Assembly: GCF_007859765.1 (NCBI RefSeq)
Contig: NZ_SIHJ01000001.1
Span: forward strand, 2,233,311-2,297,310
Reading direction: 5' to 3'
From: Posidoniimonas corsicana
GTDB lineage: Bacteria; Planctomycetota; Planctomycetia; Pirellulales; Lacipirellulaceae
Length of the DNA: 64,000 nt
A program made the position numbers and the translations under genes. The notes beneath the pieces were generated by a model. That model was given only the letters and a program-made list of their open reading frames with translations. It made no database searches and was not told the origin of the DNA. This document shows, in pieces, positions 1 through 9,352 of this stretch. Every line of letters begins with the position of its first letter. The stretch's first letter is position 1.

Positions 1-1662
1 GATAAGGTCGCCGTAGGTGGCGATTGGGGCGGTTGCGGGTTCTTGGGAGATCTCGACCCGGTCTACTAGCACCGCGCCGGTCGACGGGCCCTCAACAGCG
101 ACGTGGTTTGCCTTGCCTCGGAAGAGCGAGCGGAAGGTGACGGTCTCGCCATCGGCGGGGGCGTCGCGCGGCGACACGGTAAACGTGACGTTGACCCCAT
201 CGTCACGCACCCGGACGCGGTACCAGACGCCCGGGACCGGGGGGGAGAACCCGCTCCACGAGATGCTGTTGACCTCTCGGTTGCTCTCGAGCTTCACACC
301 CGTACGCAACAAACCCCCGGCGGAATCGGGATCAGACTCGAAGCTGCAACGCGTGCATGAAGCGAGCACGTCGCCCCACGGCGCCGCAGCGACACCGCGC
401 TCGTCGACGCTCCTGGTCAGGATCGAGAACGACGCCGGACCGACCAACTGTGGCGACTCGAACCGCAAATCGCAACTCACCGTCACTGCCCCGAGCGCAG
501 GGTCGAACTCACTAGCGGAGAGCAGATAAGCGCGGCCATCGGAATTGCCACTGCCCAGACGAAGCCCGACAGGAGAGGTGGTGGCATCGCCCAACGCCCG
601 CCATTTTCGGGTGTCGAGTGCTCCCTCACGGAACCGGTCGACTAGCGAACGGCCGTCGCCAGCACCGCTGTGCGGCAGGTCACGACCTAGCACGGCGCTG
701 GTGAAGCGGTGCAGGTCGGCCGACAGCTTGACCAGGTCACGGTCGCTCCACTGCAGCCCGTCGCCACGGTTTAGTTCGATCTTTCCGCGTTGGCTCACCC
801 CGCCGCCTGGGAACGCCTCGACCTTGCCCTTGAACACATTCACCTCGGAGACGCCAAAATCATCGACGGCGACGCCAAACTCTGTGCCCAGATCGACAAC
901 CTTGCCGTTTGGGGTCTCGATCGTGAACCCGTGCCCCGCCTCCGTGACTGAGGCGACCAGCCCGCCGCGAGCCAACTTGCCCCCTGCTGGCTCGACGAGG
1001 AACTCGGCCGGACCGACGAGCATAATCTTCGTTCCGCTGCTGTAGGTCAGTTCGACCTCGCCAGCGGCGATCCCGATGGAACGGCCGGCGTCGAGGGTCG
1101 CCCCTGTGTGGTGCGTCTCCAGTGCGCTCCGCCAAACGACGCCCGGCGACACGTGCGATAGGGTTACCTCCCTCGCGACCGACTCGGCAGGTGCGGGCGT
1201 CGGCTCCGGCGCCGTCGCGACGGTGTTCTCATCCGGCGATCCGTTCACCCAGAATAAGGAGAGCGTCATGGCCAGGAGTACCGCCGCGGCGAGCTGCCAA
1301 ACGCCGACCACGCGCCGGCTCGCACGCACGCTAGCGGGCGTTTCTGGATTGAGCAACGCGAGCATCGAGGCCGAGGCCTCGCACGTGTCGTTGGGGGCGC
1401 CGTCGCTCGCCACGAGGTCCCGCAGCAACTCGGCCTCGCCGAATCGACGTTTCCCGTCGCTGGCAAGCAGGTCGCGGTGTAACGCCACGAACCGCAGGTA
1501 ATAGCTTCTCGCGGCGGGGCGTTGTCCTAGCCACTCGTTCAACCGCGCCGACTCGTCCGCCGACAGCAGTCCGTCGTGCAGCCTGTCGCACAGCACATGG
1601 ACCTCGTGGGCCTCGGCTGCGGTCAGGGAGTCGGGCGTTGTGTGATCGGGTGCGGGGGGCAT
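1..1662 (-). CDS. FecR-domain transmembrane protein with LamG-like C-terminus (3' end outside window)
   Basis: The frame is open from an ATG at 1662 to the window edge, giving 554 residues without a stop. Residues 1-100 are a cytoplasmic region with the acidic/Leu-rich look of planctomycete anti-sigma-like proteins. One membrane segment follows near residues 108-130 (VWQLAAAVLLAMTLSLFWV). Next comes a FecR-type domain (GKVVDLGTEFGVAV, then VFKGKVEAF), and after about residue 300 a beta-rich region that looks like a concanavalin/LamG fold. In known systems FecR proteins sense or relay a periplasmic signal to an ECF sigma factor. Here the ECF gene lies 61 bp upstream on the same strand, so an anti-sigma or sensor role is likely but inferred. 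The C-terminus is not visible. Confidence 0.8.
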   Translation of the reverse strand, partial: MPPAPDHTTPDSLTAAEAHEVHVLCDRLHDGLLSADESARLNEWLGQRPAARSYYLRFVALHRDLLASDGKRRFGEAELLRDLVASDGAPNDTCEASASMLALLNPETPASVRASRRVVGVWQLAAAVLLAMTLSLFWVNGSPDENTVATAPEPTPAPAESVAREVTLSHVSPGVVWRSALETHHTGATLDAGRSIGIAAGEVELTYSSGTKIMLVGPAEFLVEPAGGKLARGGLVASVTEAGHGFTIETPNGKVVDLGTEFGVAVDDFGVSEVNVFKGKVEAFPGGGVSQRGKIELNRGDGLQWSDRDLVKLSADLHRFTSAVLGRDLPHSGAGDGRSLVDRFREGALDTRKWRALGDATTSPVGLRLGSGNSDGRAYLLSASEFDPALGAVTVSCDLRFESPQLVGPASFSILTRSVDERGVAAAPWGDVLASCTRCSFESDPDSAGGLLRTGVKLESNREVNSISWSGFSPPVPGVWYRVRVRDDGVNVTFTVSPRDAPADGETVTFRSLFRGKANHVAVEGPSTGAVLVDRVEISQEPATAPIATYGDLI

Positions 1663-1723
1663 CGTGTCGTGGCGGTCGTGGGGCTCCGTGGGCCGGGCGA
1701 CGCGTCCGGCGGATTATCAATTG

Positions 1724-2278
1724 CTAGTGGTCGAGGGCGAGCTTGCGCTCCAGGCAGGCCATCAGCGCCCGCCGGATCCTTCCCAGCGACTTCGAGAGGC
1801 GGTTCGCCGTGACGCCGATCTCTTCGGCAATCTTGTTGACCGACGCGCCCGTTTCGTAGCGTCTTCGGATCAGGGTCCGATCGGATTCCGGCAGGTCCTT
1901 CAGGCACGACTCCAGCACCTCAATCCGTGGCTCCGTTTGCGCAGCGTACTCGGCGGCGTCCTCAGCGAGCCGTTCGAGCGTTTCGTCGTCGAAGGGTCGG
2001 GCGCGGTGCTTGTTTCGCTCGTAGTGCTTAAGGCTTTGCAGCCTGGCGATCTTGCAGGCCCAGGCGAAGAAATTGGTGCCGGTTTGGAAGGTCTCGAACT
2101 TGTCCCACAGCACGAGGCTGGTCTCCTGCAGCACGTCGGATGCGTCGTTGGAGGTGGGGAGCAGGGCGAGCAGGAAGTACTGCAGCCGCTGGTAGTTCTC
2201 CGAGTAGAGCGCGACAAACTCGGCCGTCCGGTCCTGCTTCGAGGGCGACGCCGGGCCGCTTCTGTTGGGGGTGTCCAT
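1724..2278 (-). CDS. ECF-type RNA polymerase sigma factor (sigma-70 family)
   Basis: This 184-aa protein has sigma region 2 near residues 15-85 (FVALYSENYQRLQYFLLALL, then LQETSLVLWDKF and ARLQSLKHYERN). Region 4 is near residues 120-180 (CLKDLPESDRTLIRRRYETG, then a KIAEEIGVTANRLSKSLGRIR helix-turn-helix). It resembles the Rhodopirellula/Verrucomicrobium ECF family. The ATG at 2278 was chosen; an upstream TTG at 2317 would add 13 residues without sigma similarity. No strong Shine-Dalgarno is visible. It sits between a DUF1559 gene and the FecR-like gene, all on the minus strand. The FecR partner suggests membrane control of its activity, which is inference from the arrangement. Confidence 0.9.
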   Translation of the reverse strand: MDTPNRSGPASPSKQDRTAEFVALYSENYQRLQYFLLALLPTSNDASDVLQETSLVLWDKFETFQTGTNFFAWACKIARLQSLKHYERNKHRARPFDDETLERLAEDAAEYAAQTEPRIEVLESCLKDLPESDRTLIRRRYETGASVNKIAEEIGVTANRLSKSLGRIRRALMACLERKLALDH

Positions 2279-2352
2279 GGTCGCGATTCGGGGTGGTGGA
2301 AGCCGCGTGCCGTCCAACGGGCGAATGGCAATTGTAATAGGCGCCGCGGCGT

Positions 2353-3363
2353 TTAGGGCCCCGGGTAGAGGTCGGCGTCGTCGTCGCGTCCGCCGAACTT
2401 GTAGAAGACCTCCTCGTCGACGCCGAACTCGACGGTGCGGATGGAGCCGTCGCAGAAGGCCATGTTCATGGCGCCGGCGTGGGGCGCGCCGAAGGGGGGG
2501 ATGTCGTTGCCGTTGGCGGTGTCAAAGCCGGCGCCGTCCTGGGCGGGCGTCCACGCCACCGAGGCGTTGTTGCTGGTCGGCTTCCAGCCGGTGTAGCGGA
2601 GGTTGTCCTGGTCGTGGCCGACGAAGATGTTCTGGTCGTCGGCCGGGTCGGAGCCGTCGAGGTACTGGGCCGGGTCCATGTACTTCTCGCCGATCAGCGC
2701 GGTCTTGCTGGTGCCGTCGGTGATCTTGGCGAGCCGCACGGTGCTGCGCTGGTACATGGCGCCGTTCTGGGTCTTGGTGATCCAGGCGGTGAAGGAGTTG
2801 ACCGCGGCGGGGTTCTCCGGCCCGCCCTGCCCGGTGGGGTTGATGTTGCCCGCGTTGCCGGCGTAGTCGGACCGGGCGACAAAGCAGTCGCCCACGCGGC
2901 AGCTGCGGAGGTTGAACGCCAGGAAGTTGTTGCGCAGGATCGGGTAGAGCTGGGCCTCGCGTCGCGAGGGGCAGGTGAACATGTCGATGGGGGTCTGCAC
3001 CAGGCGCAGCATCTGGGCCTCCTTGTCGGCGGCGCTGCTGATGCCCGAGGCGACGTCGCGGAGCCCCTGCTCCTCGACGTAGGCCAGCAGGCCGTAGGGC
3101 CAGCCGCCGCGTTGGTCCTTGCCGTAGCCCTTGTCGGGGTCGGGCTGCCAGCGCCAGCCGAAGCCGGAGGTGGGCAGGAAGCCGTGGGTGCTCTCATGGT
3201 TCAGGCATCCCAACGACAGCTGCTTCAGGTTGTTCTTGCACTGCGTGCGGCGGGCCGCCTCGCGGGCCGCCTGCACCGCCGGCAGCAGCAGCGCGATCAG
3301 CACCCCGATGATGGCGATCACCACCAGCAGCTCCACCAGCGTAAATGCGGTACGACCTCTCAT
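2353..3363 (-). CDS. DUF1559 family protein with prepilin-type N-terminus
   Basis: The 336-aa product starts with a type IV prepilin-like leader: [20 protein letters not shown] at residues 7-26, then [20 protein letters not shown]. This is the N-terminal methylation motif followed by the DUF1559 (SBP_bac_10) signature. The C-terminal [17 protein letters not shown] block is also typical. Planctomycetes carry many such paralogues; their role is unproven but they are thought to be pseudopilin-like secreted or surface proteins. An AGGAAG Shine-Dalgarno lies just before the ATG. It may be co-transcribed with the PEP-CTERM gene 48 bp upstream and the ECF sigma gene downstream. Confidence 0.92.
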   Translation of the reverse strand: MRGRTAFTLVELLVVIAIIGVLIALLLPAVQAAREAARRTQCKNNLKQLSLGCLNHESTHGFLPTSGFGWRWQPDPDKGYGKDQRGGWPYGLLAYVEEQGLRDVASGISSAADKEAQMLRLVQTPIDMFTCPSRREAQLYPILRNNFLAFNLRSCRVGDCFVARSDYAGNAGNINPTGQGGPENPAAVNSFTAWITKTQNGAMYQRSTVRLAKITDGTSKTALIGEKYMDPAQYLDGSDPADDQNIFVGHDQDNLRYTGWKPTSNNASVAWTPAQDGAGFDTANGNDIPPFGAPHAGAMNMAFCDGSIRTVEFGVDEEVFYKFGGRDDDADLYPGP

Positions 3364-3411
3364 AGATTCTTCCTGACTTCCGTGGAGAACTGCGGGGCAA
3401 CGATCCGAACG

Positions 3412-5316
3412 CTAGCGAGCCCGCCGCCTGCAGGCCGAGAACACTAGTGGCAGCAACGCGAGACACCCGGCCCCCGGCTCGGGCGCTGCTACTGAGCCGG
3501 CCGATGCGCCGGCGGACGCTCCGTACTGCGACCGCCACAACGCGTAGTCCGCCTGCACAACCGTCCCGGCGCCGGTGCCGTTCCCGTTAAGGGCGGAGTC
3601 GCTCTGGCCCAGGTTGTCCCGCCAGACGGTGTAGTCCGCCGCGTCGACGGACCCATCGTTGTTGAAGTCGCCGGGCAGCCCTTGCGGGAGAACGGTCAGC
3701 TCATCGTCGAAGACGACCTTCCCGAACCGCGAGAAGTCCTCGGTCGGCAGCGAGAACTCGAACACCAGGTCTTCCTCCGCGCCGGAGGCGGCGAAGTCGT
3801 AGAGCGCGCCGAGGCCTTGGGCGGCGCCGCTCGCCAGGTTGAGCATACCCAGCGGGTTGAGTTCCGAGACGGCGCCCGACCCGTCGTCCGCTACCCGCCA
3901 CCCACCACCGATGGGCGTCCAGCCGCCCGAGGAGGGCGAGAGTGAGCCCGACTCGGACGTAATCGCGTAGGTGTCGATCGAGACCGCCTCCCGAAAGCCG
4001 TTGATGATCTGGGCGGCCCCGGTCGTGCGGTCGACGTTGAGTGTGAGGGTGTCGGTCGCTACGCCCTCGTAAACGACAAGCCCTCCCACCGATCCCTCGC
4101 CGGCCGGCGAGAAGGTAAACGCGACATCGTCCGTATCCTCGCCGAAGGGGCGGTCGTCTGGCTGGAAGACAGCGCCAAGCGCGATGGTCGTGCCCGTCGC
4201 GAACGCCTGCGAGGAGAGTGGGTTGAGCTCCGACAGTCCGGTCGCCTCCGGGTTGGCCTCCCGCCACCCGCTGCTGCCGATCGTGCTCGCCATGCTGGTC
4301 CAGTTGGACTGATCAAGCGAGCCGGCAGCGGACAGCACATCGTACGAGTCGATCGGGATCGCGGCGGCCGCCCCGGGGTTGCGTATCCAGGCCTCGCCCG
4401 ACCGGCGGTTCACTACCAGCACCGGCTGCTGCTCGACCACGACGCTGGTTTGTACGCCGTTGGTCCCCCCGGCGGTCGATACCGCTCGCAGCGTGACCCC
4501 GAGTCCCAGGCTGGGGACGTCGGACGTGTCGACGGCGGAAAAGCCATTGATCACCGATCCGGAATCGGCCAGCAGGTAGGAGTCTCCGACCGCCGGCGCC
4601 GCGCCCTGGGTGTCGATCTTCAGCGTGCCGCCGAGGTCGAGCTGCCCGCCAACCGAGATTGCCGAGGGGCCGCCGGCGCCAAAGCTCCACGTGTGTGTGC
4701 CCGCCTGGCCGAGGATCGCGTTGCCCGAGATCGCCAGCGTCACGCCGTTGCCCGTGATCGTGAGGTTCCGGTCCAGGAACGCCGCGCCCGCGGTGACGCT
4801 CGCCGAGCCGGACAGGTTAACGGAGCTGGCCGCGTTGGCGTTGGTGGGCGTGGCAAGCTCGTTCCCGATTGTCAGCACACCGCCGGAGGCGTTCAGGGTT
4901 CCTAGCCCGCCATCGAGTCCCACTACCAGATTGGCGGGAACGTCGCCGGCCGTGTTCTCCGTGCCCGTGCCGACGACCAGGTGGTCTCCCGCGGCGATAT
5001 TCAATGTGCCGCTGTAGGCTCCGCCGCGGCCGAGCACCAGCTGCGGGGTCGGCGTAGACGAGAGGTCGCCGTCAACGTCGGCTACCGGGTTGGTGCCGAC
5101 TGCAAACCCCGGGTCGGCGCCGATCACCGCGCGGCTGAAGGTGCCGTCCGGCGCGACGAGGAAGCTCCAGTTGTTGTCGTCAGAGAACGAGACGCCGTCG
5201 CCGCCGAACCCGCCGTCCGAGCCGATCCATATGTTCTCTTGCGCCGTCGCGACGCCCGCAAGCGGCGCCGCGAGAAACGCCGCGACCAGGGCCGTGGTTC
5301 GCAAAGTGGGCATCAT
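3412..5316 (-). CDS. PEP-CTERM secreted protein with dockerin-like repeat
   Basis: The predicted protein has 634 aa and a signal peptide (TTALVAAFLAAPLAGVATA). The middle is a Gly/Ser/Thr-rich beta-repeat region resembling autotransporter/PEP-CTERM passenger repeats (for example LNASGGVLTIGNEL). Two copies of a roughly 100-residue module beginning VVNRRSGEAWIRN and LNVDRTTGAAQIIN follow. Near the C-terminus are a dockerin-type Ca-binding pair (GDFNNDGSVDAADYTVWRDN, then a degenerate second copy) and a PEP-CTERM tail (PEPGAGCLALLPLVFSACRRR). The ATG at 5316 was chosen because it starts the signal peptide and has AAGG upstream; the frame stays open to 5382. Export and cell-surface sorting are expected; the binding function is unknown. 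Confidence 0.8.
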   Translation of the reverse strand: MMPTLRTTALVAAFLAAPLAGVATAQENIWIGSDGGFGGDGVSFSDDNNWSFLVAPDGTFSRAVIGADPGFAVGTNPVADVDGDLSSTPTPQLVLGRGGAYSGTLNIAAGDHLVVGTGTENTAGDVPANLVVGLDGGLGTLNASGGVLTIGNELATPTNANAASSVNLSGSASVTAGAAFLDRNLTITGNGVTLAISGNAILGQAGTHTWSFGAGGPSAISVGGQLDLGGTLKIDTQGAAPAVGDSYLLADSGSVINGFSAVDTSDVPSLGLGVTLRAVSTAGGTNGVQTSVVVEQQPVLVVNRRSGEAWIRNPGAAAAIPIDSYDVLSAAGSLDQSNWTSMASTIGSSGWREANPEATGLSELNPLSSQAFATGTTIALGAVFQPDDRPFGEDTDDVAFTFSPAGEGSVGGLVVYEGVATDTLTLNVDRTTGAAQIINGFREAVSIDTYAITSESGSLSPSSGGWTPIGGGWRVADDGSGAVSELNPLGMLNLASGAAQGLGALYDFAASGAEEDLVFEFSLPTEDFSRFGKVVFDDELTVLPQGLPGDFNNDGSVDAADYTVWRDNLGQSDSALNGNGTGAGTVVQADYALWRSQYGASAGASAGSVAAPEPGAGCLALLPLVFSACRRRAR

Positions 5317-5395
5317 GGTGATATCGCCTTGATGATGAGGCGCCGGAGCCGGGGCCCGCTGCGCTTGGAGTGTGGGACGCATACCGAAGCCGTGG

Positions 5396-6409
5396 TCAGG
5401 CGCGGCGGCGGCCGGCGCCGGCCACGGCCGTCAGGACCAGAGCGGCCAGCGCCGCGGAGGTGGGCTCCGGTACGCCCAGCGAAGCGAACGCCGCCAGCAC
5501 CTGCTCGGGGCTCCCGCCCGCGGCGAGGTAGGCGTCTTTCCACTCGCGGAAGTCGCTCACGTTGATTACCCCGTCGACGTTGAGGTCGCCGTCGGTGCGG
5601 GCGAGCGTCATGCCGAAGGTGTCGTTGGTCTCGCGCCAGTTGTTGAGGATCGGGTCGAAGTCCTGGGGGTACTCGACCAGGCCGTTGCCGTCCGTGTCGC
5701 CGGGGATCGCGACAATGCCGAGCGTGAGCACGGGCCACTCGCCCTGTTGGCCCGCCTCACGCATGGTCACCTTGTAGGCGTCCCACACGGTCGCGAAGTC
5801 GTCGGCGCCGTAGCTCAGCCGCAGGAACACGTAGTCGCCCGCGCCCGAACCCCCGTCGTACGCGTTGTTCAGGTAGGTGAGCAGCGCGGCGTCACCGGCG
5901 GCGTCGGTGAAGTTGTTGGGCGCGCCGACGAAACCGACCGGGCTCGAGGCGTTGAGGAAACCCTCCTGGATCAGCGCAACGCCGGGCGTCGGATCGGGCG
6001 CCGATCCGTTGTAGTAGTCGTCCGTGAGGATCGCGGGGTTCGGGTCCGTCCGCACGGCGTACAGGTCGATGTCGGTGGTTGTCGGGCCGGTTCCCACCTC
6101 GTGGACCATCACGCCCAGGTTGGCGTCCGTAAACGGGTTGGAGACGGCGCCCAGGTTCGGGATCTGGAACGGCAGCACAATCGCCGTCAGCCCCTGGCCG
6201 AACCACTCGCCGACATTCGCGTTGTAGGTGCCGAAGGTCTCGGGGTGGACCTGGGGCCATTCACCGGCGGGCGGCAGGATGTCGCGCACCTCGAGGAACC
6301 CGTCGTTGGCGTCGGAGTAGATGGTTAGCCCCATGGCCGCGGGCTGCGTGGCGCACGATGCCGCGAGGCAGGCGAGCAGGGCGACCGACGTCAGAGTCGT
6401 TCGTGTCAT
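5396..6409 (-). CDS. PEP-CTERM secreted protein with dockerin-like repeat
   Basis: This 337-aa protein has a signal peptide (TLTSVALLACLAASCATQPAA), a body of about 220 residues without a recognised family, then two dockerin-like Ca-binding loops (GDTDGNGLVEYPQDFDPILN and GDLNVDGVINVSDFREWKDA). The tail is PEP-CTERM (PEPTSAALAALVLTAVAGAGRRRA). An AAGGAA Shine-Dalgarno precedes the ATG. It lies 79 bp upstream of another PEP-CTERM gene on the same strand and may be co-transcribed with it. The body could be a surface binding module; no catalytic motif was seen. Confidence 0.82.
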   Translation of the reverse strand: MTRTTLTSVALLACLAASCATQPAAMGLTIYSDANDGFLEVRDILPPAGEWPQVHPETFGTYNANVGEWFGQGLTAIVLPFQIPNLGAVSNPFTDANLGVMVHEVGTGPTTTDIDLYAVRTDPNPAILTDDYYNGSAPDPTPGVALIQEGFLNASSPVGFVGAPNNFTDAAGDAALLTYLNNAYDGGSGAGDYVFLRLSYGADDFATVWDAYKVTMREAGQQGEWPVLTLGIVAIPGDTDGNGLVEYPQDFDPILNNWRETNDTFGMTLARTDGDLNVDGVINVSDFREWKDAYLAAGGSPEQVLAAFASLGVPEPTSAALAALVLTAVAGAGRRRA

Positions 6410-7128
6410 CGATTCGTTTCCTTCTTCAGGACTACTTCAGCCAGAGCTTCGCGGATTGGGTTTCACCGGAGGTAGGTGGAACGCCGCTCGACGCCGACTC
6501 TGCGGTGGTTGACGGCTAGGGAGGAGATGGCTGCGGGCGACCGCCGGGACCGGGTCGGCGACGCCTGCACGGCCTTTCGGAGTAGGGGGCGGAGCGACCG
6601 CTGGACCCGACCTGGGCGTACGGACAGTGCTCATGCAGGTAATACGAGGAGCCCGCCGTTTCTGCCAATGATTCTCAGAAAAGAACTGCCGCCACGACTC
6701 GCTCACCGAGCCCGGAACGGGATTGGCAACGGAATTGGCAGCTGGCGCGCCACTTTGCCTGATCGCAGCATATGCCACTCGTTTATTCCGGCGACTCTCT
6801 ATTTTTCTCGTAGAAACCGGCCACCCAGCGCGGTCCAATGGAGGAGATGCAGTGGGCTGCCTTGGGCACCGGTGCGTGCCCAAGGCATGGCATTCGGCGA
6901 TGGAGTGAGAGGAGTTTGCGGCGCGTCGGTCCGGAGCGAGCAGGGTTTTGTCCCACTGGACGCTGCTGTAAGGGACAAAACTCCAAGCGTCTTGTCCGCC
7001 CTGTCGACTGGTTAAGACTGCTATACAAGATCCAAACGCAAGCGGACGGGGACAGAACCAGCCGACTTTTGTCCCTAAGATTGCATGTGCTGTAAGCGGA
7101 CAAAACTATTTACACCGAGGAGCATCGG
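6410..7128. other. 719-bp intergenic region without a supported gene
   Basis: This gap separates a minus-strand PEP-CTERM gene from a plus-strand isomerase gene, so it should hold both promoters. The short open frames in it have neither family similarity nor the codon bias of the neighbours. Its right half, from 6811, is occupied by a structured repeat that recurs near 35.6 kb and is listed separately. The left half shows no strong structure. Confidence 0.6.
6811..7105 (+). repeat. Composite intergenic repeat, copy A (30-bp box plus three hairpins)
   Basis: The element begins with a 30-bp box at 6811-6840 (TAGAAACCGGCCACC core) that matches 35590-35619 at 27 of 30 positions. A perfect 11-bp hairpin follows (6859-6869 with 6876-6886, core CCTTGGGCAC). 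Then come two inverted repeats built on TTTTGTCC/GGACAAAA: 6945-6954 with 6972-6981 (10 bp perfect) and 7067-7074 with 7098-7105 (8 bp). The last arm ends 24 bp before the ATG at 7129, so the element could form part of that gene's leader. Copy B has the same order of parts. Confidence 0.7.
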
Positions 7129-8052
7129 ATGCGGCTGGGGTTCATGAGCGCCATCCTGCCCGAGCTAACGCTCCAGCAGGTCGCGGACGTGGCGGCGGAG
7201 ATCGGCTACACATGCGTGGAGGTGATGTGCTGGCCGACCGGCCGCGCGGAACGCCGGTACGCGGGCGTGTCGCACCTGGACATCGACCTGATCCAGCGCG
7301 GCGGCCAGCAGGTGCTCGACATGTTCGCCGCCCGCGGGCTCACGATCAGCGCGCTGGGCTATTACCCCAACCCGTTGGACCCGGACCCGGCGGTCAGCGG
7401 GGCGAGCGTGGCTCACCTCAAGCGGGTGATCGACGCCGCCAATTCGTTGGGACTGGAGAACGTCAACACGTTTGTGGGCCGCGACTGGACCCGCTCGGTC
7501 GACGACAACTGGCCACGGTTCCTCGACGTCTGGCGGCCGGTCATTGCGCACGCCGAGGCGGCGGGCGTGCGGGTGGGCATCGAGAACTGCCCGATGCTGT
7601 TCACGGCCGACGAGTGGCCCGGCGGCAAGAACCTGGCCCACTCCCCACGCGTGTGGCGGCGGATGTTCGCCGACATCGCGAGCGACTCGTTCGGCCTGAA
7701 CTACGACCCGTCGCACATGGTCTTTCAGCAGATGGACTACCTGAAGCCGCTGCGTGAGTTCTCCGGGAAGTTGTTCCACCTGCACGCTAAGGATGTGCGT
7801 GTGCAGCGGCACCTGCTGGACGAGGTGGGCGTGCTGGCCCACCCGAACGACTACCACACGCCGAAGCTGCCCGGCCTGGGCGAGGTGGACTGGGGCGCCT
7901 TCTTCAGCACGCTGGGCGATGTTGGCTACCAGGGGCCGGTGTGCGTCGAGGTGGAGGACCGCGCCTACGAGGGGACGCTCGAGAACCGGAAGGCCGCGCT
8001 GCGGCAGTCGCACAACTACCTGCGGCAGTTTGTCCAACAGGATGTGCGTTGA
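7129..8052 (+). CDS. Sugar phosphate isomerase/epimerase family (TIM barrel)
   Basis: The 307-aa protein belongs to the AP-endonuclease-2/xylose isomerase-like TIM-barrel superfamily. Likely metal ligands are the Glu in VGIENCP (about residue 150), the Asp and His in NYDPSHM (about 190), the His in FHLHAKD (about 222) and the Glu in [11 protein letters not shown] (about 275). Members isomerise or epimerise sugars or sugar phosphates, or cleave inosose; the exact substrate cannot be read from sequence. GAGGAG lies just upstream of the ATG. It is a single gene with large gaps on both sides; the composite repeat lies directly upstream. Confidence 0.85.
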   Translation: MRLGFMSAILPELTLQQVADVAAEIGYTCVEVMCWPTGRAERRYAGVSHLDIDLIQRGGQQVLDMFAARGLTISALGYYPNPLDPDPAVSGASVAHLKRVIDAANSLGLENVNTFVGRDWTRSVDDNWPRFLDVWRPVIAHAEAAGVRVGIENCPMLFTADEWPGGKNLAHSPRVWRRMFADIASDSFGLNYDPSHMVFQQMDYLKPLREFSGKLFHLHAKDVRVQRHLLDEVGVLAHPNDYHTPKLPGLGEVDWGAFFSTLGDVGYQGPVCVEVEDRAYEGTLENRKAALRQSHNYLRQFVQQDVR

Positions 8053-8727
8053 GCGCGCAAGGCGTCGATCAGATCAGGCAGCGCAGTCGAGAAGACGCTC
8101 GTGGGCTCTGAACTGCCGCGCTGCATCGGCGGTACCCAGGCTTGCCGGAGCAGCGCGGCGGTTGAGTCGTGCAGAAGGCAGAGGCTGCCGCGCCGCTTGA
8201 TCCGGTCTACGAGTTCCGCCTTGAGGCCGTCGTCACACAACCGTGCGCATAGAAGCGCCCCCACGCGGGCCCAGCGGCGGCCTCGAGCCTCACCTCAGGA
8301 GGCCGCCATCACGCATGGCCGGGTTGCGTCACGCTAACAACCCGAGCCAAGCGGCGATCGTGCGGAGAAGATACGTCGCCGCTGAATTCATGGGCCCGCG
8401 CTACGGGGGCGTTGTTGGTAAACGGGCGTGACGTTTCTTGCGGCCGTTTCGTATTTGGCGTGCTCCTTCAGGAGCCAGCCGCTCGGTCCCCGGGGGGCGA
8501 ACGCCACGCACTAATTGGGAGATGCAACACCCGTGCCAATGGCCACCTTGCGCGACTTTCATCAGCGGCCCGCGTGTTTGCCGGCAACAAGGAATTGACG
8601 ATCGCGAGAGACGGTTTGTGTGTCGTGCGGAACCGCACGGTGTAGCGCCTACCGGTTGTCGCTTGGAGCGCGCGGGCGCGGCATTCACCCTAGGCGACAA
8701 GAAGAGCAGCAAGTCGTGAGAGTCGTC
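8053..8727. other. 675-bp intergenic region, no convincing gene
   Basis: The gap lies between the 3' ends of the isomerase gene and the CBS-domain gene. An 82-codon minus-strand frame (8264 to 8016) has moderate GC at third positions but no recognisable family and overlaps the isomerase 3' end. It could be a decayed gene or chance. No clear terminator hairpin with a T-tract was found. Confidence 0.5.
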
Positions 8728-9255
8728 TTAGCCCGCCACGCCGACGCGGTCGGCCAGGTACCGCAGGATGTCGCGGATCGAAACGAGCATCACCGGCCGG
8801 CCTTCGCGGTCCAGCACCGGCAGGTGGCGGTAGCCGCCGATGTCCATCTGCTGCAGCGCCAGCGCGATGCGGCAGTGCTGGTCGACCGTGACCGGGTTGG
8901 GCGTCATGTACTTCATGATCGGCTGGTCGCGGCGGTCGGTGGTGTCGGCGCCGAGCCGCGTCACCGCGTCGCGCTCGCTGAAGATGCCGGCCAGCCGGCC
9001 CTTGTTGTCGACGATCGTCACGCAGCCGACCGCCATGTCGACCATCTTCTTCAGCACCTCGCCGACGGTCGCCTCGGGCGACACGCTGGCGTGCATCCGC
9101 ACGTCGAGCCGGTCGACGGTGTCCTCCATCAGCGAGGCCTCGGCCGACGACTGCGGCGCCCGGACGGATAGCTCGGCCAGGGGCGCGCCGCAGGACTCGC
9201 AGATGTCTGCGCCCTCGATGTTCTCGGCGCCGCAGGCTGGGCAGGGGATAAGCAT
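8728..9255 (-). CDS. Zinc-ribbon plus CBS-pair protein
   Basis: The 175-aa protein opens with a zinc ribbon (CPACGAENIEGADICESCGA, residues 5-24, two CxxC knuckles). A CBS-domain pair follows: MHASVSPEATVGEVLKKM, then VTIVDNKGRLAGIFSERDAV, and MTPNPVTVDQ, then YRHLPVLDREGRPVMLVSIRDI. CBS pairs usually bind adenosine nucleotides and tune a partner. It lies 97 bp downstream of korB on the same strand, and a second CBS-pair gene lies upstream of korA. Regulation of the oxidoreductase by energy charge is possible but inferred. No catalytic domain is present. Confidence 0.88.
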   Translation of the reverse strand: MLIPCPACGAENIEGADICESCGAPLAELSVRAPQSSAEASLMEDTVDRLDVRMHASVSPEATVGEVLKKMVDMAVGCVTIVDNKGRLAGIFSERDAVTRLGADTTDRRDQPIMKYMTPNPVTVDQHCRIALALQQMDIGGYRHLPVLDREGRPVMLVSIRDILRYLADRVGVAG

Positions 9256-9352
9256 GGCAGAGGGAGAGGTCGGAGGCCAGTTGTCAGAGGTCAGGATCCG
9301 TGTGGAGAGCGCGCCAAAAGTCCCTGACCCCCGACCTCTGGCTTCTTGCCCC

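Noticed and set aside
8016-8264. An 82-codon minus-strand frame downstream of the isomerase
   Set aside because: Moderate coding bias only, no family, and it overlaps the isomerase 3' end; not enough for a gene call.
9256-9352. GAGGTCGG/CCGACCTC inverted repeats between korB and the CBS gene
   Set aside because: The arms are imperfect and low in complexity; they may be a small intergenic repeat but add nothing firm.
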